A stretch of 9,197 nucleotides of DNA from the NCBI GenBank assembly GCA_900556885.1, contig UNSQ01000024.1, positions 1-9,197 on the forward strand, given 5' to 3'. Below the pieces are notes generated by a model, which ran no database searches, had not been told where the DNA came from, and saw nothing but the letters and a program-made list of their open reading frames with translations. Origin of the DNA: Candidatus Saccharimonadota bacterium (lineage in GTDB: Bacteria > Patescibacteriota > Saccharimonadia > Saccharimonadales > Saccharimonadaceae). Below are positions 1 to 5,960 of this stretch, in pieces (position 1 is the first letter of the stretch; each line of letters opens with the position of its first letter). The position numbers were made by a program, and so were the translations under genes.

Positions 1-416
1 CCATCCGCAGCATTGCCGACCTTACTTTTTACCGCGCCAATAACTTGTCCCATTTTCTGAATTGAGACATCGTCCATACCCGCAATAACTTCTTCTACAA
101 TCTTCGAGATTTCCGCCTCACCAAGTTGCTCTGGCAAAAACTCTCGTAAAATTTCCGCTTCTTTTTCTTCAGGTTCCGCCAACTCCGCACGGTCATTCTT
201 TCGATATAAATCCGCACTTTCGACGCGCTTTTTCACTTCTCGAGCAACGACTTTTTCAATTTCAGCATCATCCAAGCCGTTTTCTCGCTTACCCAAAGAA
301 ACTTCTTCGTTTAAGATTGCTGCCTTTAGATTACGCAAAACATCACCACGAAAACGATCGCCGCTCAATAGAGCGGCTTTCATTTCACTAGTAATGCGCT
401 CTTTTAGCGCAGACAT
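1..416 (-). CDS. YqeY/GatB-like domain protein (partial, C-terminus off window)
   Basis: About 138 residues are visible, from the start (MSALKERITSEMKAALL) to a C-terminal part reading SIQKMGQVIGAVKSKVGNAADG. This matches the small stand-alone YqeY family (about 148 residues), so only some ten residues are missing. YqeY resembles the C-terminal tail domain of GatB, the tRNA-dependent amidotransferase subunit; in that enzyme the tail contacts tRNA. The role of stand-alone YqeY is unsettled, and I infer only a possible RNA-binding or translation-linked function. Conserved features are the helical N-terminus with the LRNLKAAI segment, the EFLPEQL segment near the middle, and the final GxVxGAVKxKxxxxADG. 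The ATG overlaps the rpsU stop by one base (TAATG). An AGGGG lies 7 nt upstream, inside the last rpsU codons (424-428), which supports this start and translational coupling. The rpsU-yqeY order is widespread in bacteria. Confidence 0.9.
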   Translation of the reverse strand, partial: MSALKERITSEMKAALLSGDRFRGDVLRNLKAAILNEEVSLGKRENGLDDAEIEKVVAREVKKRVESADLYRKNDRAELAEPEEKEAEILREFLPEQLGEAEISKIVEEVIAGMDDVSIQKMGQVIGAVKSKVGNAAD

Positions 417-631
417 TAACGCACCCCTAGGCGCATTTTTGCCGTTTTTTCAGCTCGTCGCTCGCGGCGAATAATAGCTTTTTTACGACGCTCGGTCTTT
501 GAAATTGGTTTTTCAAAACGCATAACGCTCTTAGCGCGAGCCAAAACACCGCTTTGCAAAACCCTGCGGTTGAAACGACGAATGATATTTTCGTTCGCTT
601 CCTTCTGATCTTTACGTGTTACTTGTACCAT
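416..631 (-). CDS. rpsU: 30S ribosomal protein S21
   Basis: A 71-residue, strongly basic protein of the usual S21 length. It starts MVQVTRKDQKEANENIIRRF, where a long N-terminal helix carries the family's FNRRVLQSGVL-type segment. It ends in an Arg/Lys-rich tail (residues about 46-64, including ERRKKAIIRRERR). S21 sits on the platform of the 30S subunit, close to the 3' end of 16S rRNA and the anti-Shine-Dalgarno sequence, and takes part in initiation. The gene has its own strong promoter. The -10 box ends only 9 nt before the ATG and no Shine-Dalgarno sequence fits in between, so the message is probably nearly leaderless. The stop overlaps the downstream yqeY start. Identification is secure from length, composition and motif. 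Confidence 0.95.
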   Translation of the reverse strand: MVQVTRKDQKEANENIIRRFNRRVLQSGVLARAKSVMRFEKPISKTERRKKAIIRRERRAEKTAKMRLGVR

Positions 632-640
632 ACTGCAAAC

Positions 641-669
641 ATTATAACAGATGAGAAAGTATTTGCCAA
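641..669 (-). promoter_or_regulatory. Strong sigma70-type promoter for rpsU
   Basis: On the minus strand TTGGCA (664-669) and TATAAT (641-646) are separated by exactly 17 nt, and the -10 is extended (TGT before the hexamer). This is the closest match to the vegetative consensus in the window. The predicted transcript start, about 7 nt downstream near 634, leaves only 2-4 nt before the rpsU ATG at 631. The -35 lies immediately beyond the stop codon of the preceding unknown gene. S21 and YqeY can therefore be transcribed independently of recJ and that gene. Confidence 0.8.
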
Positions 670-674
670 CTAGA

Positions 675-1214
675 TTATCCCTTCACCTTCTTTGACGTGA
701 GATTTAATACCTCACCATCAGGAGTAAACGTAATAGTATAAGTGGTCACATCAGCCCGTATATGCCTATTACAGTCAAATCTGTGTTCTGTAACAGGGAT
801 CTTGGCAGTATACGTACCATCATCATTTTCAGAAATTTTAACTTTGGCAAGGTCACAAGGAATATTTTCTGGCAAAGCCGAATCGCCAGGAACTTCTCCA
901 TTCGCATCACTGGATAAAGACAATTGAACGCCATTATTTATCTCATACATTACGTCCTTTAGGGAAATTAAGTGACCAGCAGCTGCTACTAAGGAACTCA
1001 AGCTAGAAGCTTCATTCAAATGTTCAGCGAATTCCTTATGTTTACCCGCTACGTCATCATATTCTTCTTTAAGATCCGCTAAGGCTTTGCCAGGCAGCTC
1101 CGAGCGTGTATCTTCGTGATAATTAGTCAGTAACTTTAGCGCTACCCTCCCCAGGCTAGTATGTGTATCTTTCTGATATATAATTTCCCCTCTGCCGCTA
1201 TTAGAAAACTCCAT
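675..1214 (-). CDS. Hypothetical protein, 179 aa
   Basis: I do not recognise this protein. The ATG at 1214 is preferred because GGGAGG (1225-1230) lies 10 nt upstream. An in-frame TTG at 1232 is possible but would make this Shine-Dalgarno sequence part of the coding region. No signal peptide or membrane segment is visible. Residues about 20-95 look helical and charged (ALADLKEEYDDVAGKHKEF), with a small hydrophobic stretch, SLSSLVAAAGHLISL, at 71-85. After a Ser/Gly/Pro-containing linker (about 100-118), residues 120-179 alternate in a beta-strand pattern (KVKISENDDGTYTAKIPV, then TTYTITFTPDGEVLNLTSK). That resembles a small beta-sandwich or beta-meander. There are two cysteines, C120 and C148. 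The gene lies between recJ (91-bp gap) and rpsU (43-bp gap), with its own candidate promoter. A cytoplasmic protein with a helical half and a beta half is inference only. Confidence 0.75.
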   Translation of the reverse strand: MEFSNSGRGEIIYQKDTHTSLGRVALKLLTNYHEDTRSELPGKALADLKEEYDDVAGKHKEFAEHLNEASSLSSLVAAAGHLISLKDVMYEINNGVQLSLSSDANGEVPGDSALPENIPCDLAKVKISENDDGTYTAKIPVTEHRFDCNRHIRADVTTYTITFTPDGEVLNLTSKKVKG

Positions 1215-1261
1215 ATATACCAAACCTCCCAAAAAATTCTCCCACCCAAAAATATTAATAC

Positions 1262-1270
1262 ACTATAACA
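1262..1270 (-). promoter_or_regulatory. Candidate extended -10 promoter for the 179-aa gene
   Basis: The minus strand reads TGT followed by TATAGT, an extended -10 about 47 nt before the ATG at 1214. No good -35 is found at 16-18 nt spacing. The predicted start near 1255 would give a leader of about 40 nt containing the GGGAGG ribosome binding site. The evidence is one motif in AT-rich DNA. Confidence 0.45.
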
Positions 1271-1305
1271 ATACATCTACTCTACAAGTAATGCAACTAT
1301 TACGT

Positions 1306-2934
1306 CTAAGTCAAATGTAATAATCGCCCTTCAACCGACTTCATTCCCTGCCATTCATTTACAGTCGGCTGGAACCAAGCAGACACTTCGTCGCCCACTT
1401 CACGGAAAAATTCTTCTGGCGCATTAAAAGCCAGCATCTGCAACGCAACGTCATTTTTATCACGCAAGGTCAACTTCACGTGTTGCCCGTCCACACCCAT
1501 TCTCCTCACACTCAAAACCGTCGCTTTGGTTATCTTCAATATAGGCTCCGCGTTACCATTGCCAAACGGCTCCATCTTTGCCAAATTATCAATCAGCTCT
1601 TCATTAATTCCCGAAAAATCGTCGATCTCCACGTCAGCCCTCGGCAGCAAATATAATTCCTGATTTTTTAATTGTAACGAATCGTAAAACTCATTCACTC
1701 GTCGCCTAAAATCGTCGATTCTCTCGGTCGCCAGCGTCACACCCGCCGCCGCTCCGTGACCACCACCTTTAATAATGATGTCGTCAGCTGCACGAACCGC
1801 GTCAGCCGCGGAAAAATCACCAAAACTTCGCGCCGAGCCCGTAGCCTCGTCACCACGCTCGCCAATTATAAAAACCGGTTTCTTATATTTCTCAACTAAC
1901 TTTGACGCCACAATACCGATAACTCCGTGATTCCAATTGCCGCTATTCACCACCAAAACTCGATCATCAGTCATATTGTCCGCCTGCTGGCAAGCTTCGT
2001 CAAAAATCTCATCCTGAATACTACGGCGTTTGATATTTAATTCTTCCAATTTTTCACTAGCCTCCAACGCCTCCAGCGCATCACTTGCCGTCAGCATATC
2101 CAGAGCATATTGCGCCGTCTCCAATCTGCCCGCCGCATTCATTCGCGGACCCAAGCCAAATCCCAAATGTCTAGCGTTAATCTTCTCCGGCTCAATTCCC
2201 GCCACTGACATCAATGCCTTCAAACCAGGACGTCTCTGTTTTTTCAAGACTTCCAAGCCCCAATATACATTCGCCCTATTTTCATCCGCCAGCATAACTA
2301 TGTCGCAAACCGTCCCCAGCGCCACCAGATCCAATAGCCACTTCTCGTAACCATCTGGCAGCCCGTCCAGTTCGGTTTGTAGAGCCTGAACCAGTTTAAA
2401 CGCCACACCCGCACCACACAAATCGCGAAACGGATATTTATGACCAGGAAACTTCGGATTAACCGCAGCAATACTCGGCGGTGGAGTCTCGGCAACATTA
2501 TGATGATCAGTCACTACCGTATCAATCCCCAAACTCGATGCATATTCAATTTCCGCATGACACAAACTTCCCGTATCAACTGTGACAATTAAATCCGCGC
2601 CCATATTTCGCACCTTATCAACGGCGCCCATCGTCATTCCGTAACCCTCAACAAACCGGTTCGGAATAAATGCACCAACTTCCTTAAAGCCAAACTTGCC
2701 AAACGCATCCAATAAAATTGCCGTTGCACTCAGCCCATCAATATCGTAATCGCCGTAAATAACAATTTTCTCACCCTCAGTGTGCGCCTTTTTCAAGCGG
2801 TCCACCGCTTTTCTCATATCTGGTAATAAAAACGGATCATGCTTTACTGACGCGTAATTCGGATGCAAAAATTCCTCACGCGCCGCACGCGTAGTCAAGC
2901 CTCGAGCCGCTAAAATTTTCTCAAATAATGTCAT
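1306..2934 (-). CDS. recJ: Single-stranded-DNA-specific exonuclease RecJ
   Basis: This is a 542-residue DHH/DHHA1-family 5'-3' exonuclease, close to the usual bacterial RecJ length (about 570). It degrades single-stranded DNA during recombinational and mismatch repair. The metal-binding core is intact. YGDYDIDG lies at 60-67, VDTG at 119-122, the DHH signature at 143-145, and LGTVCD with the expected Asp at 211. GPRMNAAGR lies at 262-270. The DHHA1 half shows NWNHGVIGIVASKL (about 333-346), GSARSFGDF (about 366-374) and GGHGAAAG (391-398). MEPFGNGNAEP (about 454-464) leads into a C-terminal OB-like domain (about 430-542). Small departures from the consensus (VDTGS for VDNGI, VCD for VAD) do not touch metal ligands. 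The ATG overlaps the winged-helix gene's stop (TAATG), and I see no strong Shine-Dalgarno sequence, so translation probably depends on reinitiation. Confidence 0.95.
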   Translation of the reverse strand: MTLFEKILAARGLTTRAAREEFLHPNYASVKHDPFLLPDMRKAVDRLKKAHTEGEKIVIYGDYDIDGLSATAILLDAFGKFGFKEVGAFIPNRFVEGYGMTMGAVDKVRNMGADLIVTVDTGSLCHAEIEYASSLGIDTVVTDHHNVAETPPPSIAAVNPKFPGHKYPFRDLCGAGVAFKLVQALQTELDGLPDGYEKWLLDLVALGTVCDIVMLADENRANVYWGLEVLKKQRRPGLKALMSVAGIEPEKINARHLGFGLGPRMNAAGRLETAQYALDMLTASDALEALEASEKLEELNIKRRSIQDEIFDEACQQADNMTDDRVLVVNSGNWNHGVIGIVASKLVEKYKKPVFIIGERGDEATGSARSFGDFSAADAVRAADDIIIKGGGHGAAAGVTLATERIDDFRRRVNEFYDSLQLKNQELYLLPRADVEIDDFSGINEELIDNLAKMEPFGNGNAEPILKITKATVLSVRRMGVDGQHVKLTLRDKNDVALQMLAFNAPEEFFREVGDEVSAWFQPTVNEWQGMKSVEGRLLHLT

Positions 2935-3236
2935 TAGTCTTTATCAGCCATGCCGCGCTTTGATCGCGCTGAATATTGCTGAGATTTAATCACCATACTT
3001 TGCAATTCCTTAAAAATTGGGAATTGTTTATTAGTGAAATACGTACGTGAGTTACCTTGCTTTTCACTCTGCAAAAATCCAACCTTTTCTAATCGCTTCA
3101 ACTCTCGCTGAATATTTCCGGGATCTTCCTTAATTAGCTTTGCTAACCCGCGAACATGTGTGTGAAAATCAGGATACTTAGCGTATACTACTACAATTTT
3201 TCGCCGCACCCTAGATGTAATAAAAACGTCTAACAT
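2934..3236 (-). CDS. Small winged-helix (ArsR-like) DNA-binding protein
   Basis: A 100-residue protein whose N-terminus, MLDVFITSRVRRKIVVVYAK, leads into a winged helix-turn-helix. The segment VRGLAKLIKEDPGNIQREL (about 28-46) is the recognition HTH. LKRLEKVGFLQSEKQGN (about 46-62) and RTYFTNKQFPIF (about 64-75) form the third helix and the beta wing. This arrangement is typical of the ArsR-like regulators that in other organisms often accompany minimal nucleotidyltransferases. No metal-binding Cys/His pair is visible, so a metal sensor is unlikely. It is translationally coupled to recJ through TAATG. AGGGAGG (3239-3245) lies only 2 nt before the ATG, unusually close, but no other start preserves the conserved N-terminus. 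It may regulate its own operon or bind DNA in repair; the target is unknown. Confidence 0.85.
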   Translation of the reverse strand: MLDVFITSRVRRKIVVVYAKYPDFHTHVRGLAKLIKEDPGNIQRELKRLEKVGFLQSEKQGNSRTYFTNKQFPIFKELQSMVIKSQQYSARSKRGMADKD

Positions 3237-3265
3237 AACCTCCCTAACGCATCTTTCTTAATTAA

Positions 3266-3295
3266 AGTTTATCACAATTTTACAACACCCGACAA
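3266..3295 (-). promoter_or_regulatory. Weak candidate promoter for winged-helix gene/recJ
   Basis: In the 64-bp gap before the winged-helix gene, the minus strand has TTGTCG (3290-3295) and TAAACT (3266-3271) separated by 18 nt, each matching four of six consensus bases. Read-through from the upstream phosphoribosyltransferase-like gene is equally possible, because no terminator is visible in the gap. Confidence 0.3.
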
Positions 3296-3300
3296 GTTTT

Positions 3301-3960
3301 TTACTTCCAATTCAAAATAACCTGATTAATTTTCGCTATCGTTTCCTCTTTGGATGGCAATGTATTATCTTCATAATAATGATTCAATCCCATAAAATTC
3401 TCCTTCACATCCAAAATATGCATTTCATCAACTGTCATATGCAATTTATCCACCGCCGCCACGCCACAAAACGGCACCGCAATCACCAGCTTCTCAATCC
3501 GAACTGACTTCAGAAAACTCAAAGCCACGTCCAAAACCGATAAATCATCACCAAAACCATCACTCGCCAAAATCACCACCCGATCCTTCAGCATATCCTT
3601 ATCGATGATTCCACCATCGCCCAAAAGCCTATTCATTTTCTGATGAGCCTCGCGCTTTTTCTCTTCCAGGTAACCGTGAAATTCACTAGTATATTCATTA
3701 ATTTCACCGTCAGAAAATTGACTATTATACGTAAATTGACCCGACTGCGACATCGCCCCGATGCTTAAACTTTCCCCAGGAATCTCAATCCCTTCACTCA
3801 GCAACATCATGAGAACACAGTGGAGCTTCACTGCAATTTGCTCACCAACCAACACGCCACCTTCGCCAATTGCAACCACTGCGCAGTTTTCATAGCGATA
3901 CTTTTCCAGTACTTGATCAGCCAGAATTGCCCCAGCCTGCGAACGACTCTCAAAATACAT
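3301..3960 (-). CDS. Phosphoribosyltransferase-fold protein with degenerate PRPP loop
   Basis: A 219-residue protein with the overall layout of a stand-alone type I phosphoribosyltransferase. A start motif of the xFxxRxxAGxxLA type (residues 2-14) is followed by a strand and the P-loop-like IGEGGVLVG (31-39). SIGAMSQSGQFTYN (about 66-79) comes next, then a helical hood. RVVILASDGFGDDLSV (127-142) occupies the place of the PRPP-binding loop, and LVIAVPFCGVAAVDKL (about 158-173) is the following strand and helix. In active enzymes the loop reads like VDDGxATGxT and the early loop like PRGGV. Here one acidic residue of the pair, the TGxT part and the Arg are all replaced. Catalysis with PRPP is therefore doubtful, and a binding or regulatory role is possible. 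The start has an extended -10 box 6 nt upstream, so the mRNA is probably leaderless. Confidence 0.75.
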   Translation of the reverse strand: MYFESRSQAGAILADQVLEKYRYENCAVVAIGEGGVLVGEQIAVKLHCVLMMLLSEGIEIPGESLSIGAMSQSGQFTYNSQFSDGEINEYTSEFHGYLEEKKREAHQKMNRLLGDGGIIDKDMLKDRVVILASDGFGDDLSVLDVALSFLKSVRIEKLVIAVPFCGVAAVDKLHMTVDEMHILDVKENFMGLNHYYEDNTLPSKEETIAKINQVILNWK

Positions 3961-3966
3961 ATGCTT

Positions 3967-3975
3967 ATTTTAGCA
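3967..3975 (-). promoter_or_regulatory. Extended -10 box for the phosphoribosyltransferase-like gene (leaderless)
   Basis: The minus strand reads TGC followed by TAAAAT, and exactly 6 nt (AAGCAT) separate the hexamer from the ATG at 3960. Transcription would start at or within a base or so of the start codon. There is no good -35; the expected place falls in the -10 box of the divergent priA promoter. Confidence 0.6.
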
Positions 3976-3987
3976 TTTTTTTCGCGA

Positions 3988-3993
3988 TATAAT
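3988..3993 (+). promoter_or_regulatory. -10 box for priA (leaderless)
   Basis: A perfect TATAAT is followed by 6 nt and then the priA ATG at 4000. The predicted transcript start coincides with the A of the start codon. The sequence at the -35 position (TTATTT, 3965-3970) is poor and overlaps the opposing -10. No Shine-Dalgarno sequence exists upstream of the ATG. Confidence 0.6.
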
Positions 3994-3999
3994 ATAAAC

Positions 4000-5940
4000 A
4001 TGCATTACTATTTGGTTTCGCCAACAAGAATCGTCCGCGCCGACGCAAGTTCGTTTACGTATTCTTCAGAGGAAAGACTGCCGACCGGAATGATTGTCGC
4101 TATAGAAATCGGCAAAATCAATGCTATTGGTGTAGTTCTACAAGAAGTTCGCCAACCAGATTTTGAGGTCAAGTCAATTAGTAAAATCGTTGAAGAATAT
4201 CCCTTACCGATCGAACTCGTTCAAACTGCCATATGGATGAGTAAATATTACGCTACACACCAAGCGACCGTCTGGCAAGCAATTTTACCCAGCGGATTAT
4301 CCAAAAAACGTCGCTCAATTAACCAGTCCACCTCAGTTAATCCAGCAGAAAATCGAACAAAAAATGTATTCACCGATGAGCAAAAAGCAGCTCTCCAGAC
4401 TATCGAAAATCTCCATTCCGGAACAGCACTTTTACACGGCGTAACTGGCTCAGGAAAAACCCTAGTGTACATAGAAGCCGTCAAACAATCCCTAAAAGAA
4501 GAGCGATCATCAATAATTTTAGTCCCCGAAATCGCCCTAACTTCGCAACTGGTTGCTGAGTTTTCCGCTCATCTACCAAATGTCATAGTTACCCATTCCA
4601 AACAAACCGAAGCTCAACGATATGCAATCTGGAAAAGAGTCATCAGCTCAAACGATCCGGTAATAATCATCGGCCCGCGATCTGCTCTTTTCATGCCCGT
4701 GCAACAGCTCGGACTTGTGACGATTGACGAGTGTCATGAACCAAGTTTCAAGCAGGAGCAATCCCCTCGATATTCAGCCCTCCGCGTCGCCTCAGTTCTT
4801 ACAAATCAACATCGCGGCAAACTAATTCTGGGTAGCGCCACTCCAGCGGTTGCCGATTATTACATTGCCAAAAAATCAAATACACCAATCATTACAATGA
4901 CAAAACCAGCAAGACCAGACACCGTTCGCCCCAACGTGACGCTGGTAGACATGACAAAGCGCAACAATTTTACTCAACATCAATTCCTCTCCGACCCACT
5001 CTTGAAATCTATGAACACAGCGTTATCAAAAAATGAGCAAGTTCTTATTTTTCACAATCGACGTGGCACGGCATCAATCACATTATGCGATAACTGCGGC
5101 TGGCAGGCTGGTTGTCCACGCTGTTTTATTCCGCTCACGCTACATGCAGATAGTCATAAATTGTCATGCCACATTTGCGGTTTTTCAACCAAAGTTCCTA
5201 CTAGTTGCCCTGAATGTAAAAACGCCGATATCATTCATAAAGGTATCGGAACTAAGCGAATTGAAGACGAATTACAGAGGTTATTCCCGAACAAAAAAAT
5301 TGCTCGATTTGATAAAGACACCGATTTGAAAGCTACCGTAGACGAGCGTTACGATGAACTGAAAAATGGCGAAATAGATATAATTATCGGCACGCAAGTT
5401 ATTGCTAAAGGACTAGATTTGCCACACTTAACAGTCGTCGGAGTCATTCAAGCCGACACCGGACTTTCCCTCCCTGACTATTCATCGCCCGAACGAACAT
5501 TTCAATTGCTCGCCCAAGTCGTCGGCCGCGTCGGCAGGTCAAGCACACCAACAGAAGTTGTCGTCCAGTCGTATCAACCAAGTCACCCATCCATCACAAA
5601 CGGACTCTCTCAAAACTATACAGAATTTTATCAAAGAACCATATCTCAACGACAAAAAACCAACTTTCCACCTTTTACTTACTTATTAAAATTAACCTGC
5701 GTTTATAAAACCGAAGCTGCTGCCATAAGGAACGCTAAAAAATTGTCCGAACTATTAAAATCCAATTTTGATGATATTGAAGTTTTTGGACCAACGCCCG
5801 CTTTTTATGAACGCGTCCGCGATACATATCGATGGCAAATCGTAATAAAAAGCCCCAAACGACAAGAGCTTCTTGACGTCTTGAATTTCCTGCCGTCATC
5901 ACACTGGCAGTACGAGCTTGACCCTGTAAGTCTACTGTAA
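4000..5940 (+). CDS. priA: Primosomal protein N' (replication restart helicase PriA)
   Basis: A 646-residue superfamily 2 DNA helicase that reloads the replisome at stalled forks (E. coli PriA has about 730 residues). An N-terminal 3'-end-binding and winged-helix part (about 1-115) is shorter than usual. The helicase core has Walker A GVTGSGKT at 147-154, LVPEIALT at 174-181, a DEAH-type box DECHE at 243-247 and GSATPA at 278-283. All eight zinc-binding cysteines are present as four pairs: C363/C366, C372/C375, C390/C393 and C403/C406. Motif V reads GTQVIAKGLDLP (464-475), followed by QVVGRVGR (506-513) in place of the usual QVAGRAGR. The C-terminal domain includes FPPFTYLLKL. The ATG at 4000 is chosen because the family's short N-terminus starts there and a TATAAT lies 6 nt upstream. 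The in-frame Met at 3820 would extend into the divergent gene. Confidence 0.95.
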   Translation: MHYYLVSPTRIVRADASSFTYSSEERLPTGMIVAIEIGKINAIGVVLQEVRQPDFEVKSISKIVEEYPLPIELVQTAIWMSKYYATHQATVWQAILPSGLSKKRRSINQSTSVNPAENRTKNVFTDEQKAALQTIENLHSGTALLHGVTGSGKTLVYIEAVKQSLKEERSSIILVPEIALTSQLVAEFSAHLPNVIVTHSKQTEAQRYAIWKRVISSNDPVIIIGPRSALFMPVQQLGLVTIDECHEPSFKQEQSPRYSALRVASVLTNQHRGKLILGSATPAVADYYIAKKSNTPIITMTKPARPDTVRPNVTLVDMTKRNNFTQHQFLSDPLLKSMNTALSKNEQVLIFHNRRGTASITLCDNCGWQAGCPRCFIPLTLHADSHKLSCHICGFSTKVPTSCPECKNADIIHKGIGTKRIEDELQRLFPNKKIARFDKDTDLKATVDERYDELKNGEIDIIIGTQVIAKGLDLPHLTVVGVIQADTGLSLPDYSSPERTFQLLAQVVGRVGRSSTPTEVVVQSYQPSHPSITNGLSQNYTEFYQRTISQRQKTNFPPFTYLLKLTCVYKTEAAAIRNAKKLSELLKSNFDDIEVFGPTPAFYERVRDTYRWQIVIKSPKRQELLDVLNFLPSSHWQYELDPVSLL

Positions 5941-5944
5941 TTTC

Positions 5945-5953
5945 TGGTATAAT
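5945..5953 (+). promoter_or_regulatory. Extended -10 promoter for def-fmt (leaderless)
   Basis: TGG followed by a perfect TATAAT lies between the priA stop (5940) and the def ATG, with 7 nt from hexamer to start codon. No -35 is found at 16-18 nt. The predicted start is at the ATG or one base before it, and no Shine-Dalgarno sequence fits. Read-through from priA may also supply def. Confidence 0.6.
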
Positions 5954-5960
5954 TATAGCA

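Noticed and set aside
1215..1232. TTG start at 1232 for the 179-aa gene
   Set aside because: The ATG at 1214 has GGGAGG 10 nt upstream, which the TTG start would place inside the coding sequence. A GGGAG before the TTG keeps it possible but less likely.
1290..1305. Hairpin GTAAT-AGTTGC-ATTAC after recJ as a terminator
   Set aside because: The stem has only 5 AT-rich pairs and no T-run follows, so it is too weak to call.
3820..3999. N-terminal extension of PriA from the in-frame Met at 3820
   Set aside because: The extra 60 residues lie antisense to the phosphoribosyltransferase-like gene, include a Cys-rich stretch not seen in PriA, and would put the good TATAAT inside the coding region. 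The family N-terminus fits a start at 4000.
5918..5923. TTGACC as the -35 box for def
   Set aside because: It lies 24 nt before the TATAAT, too far for a sigma70-type promoter, and falls within priA codons.
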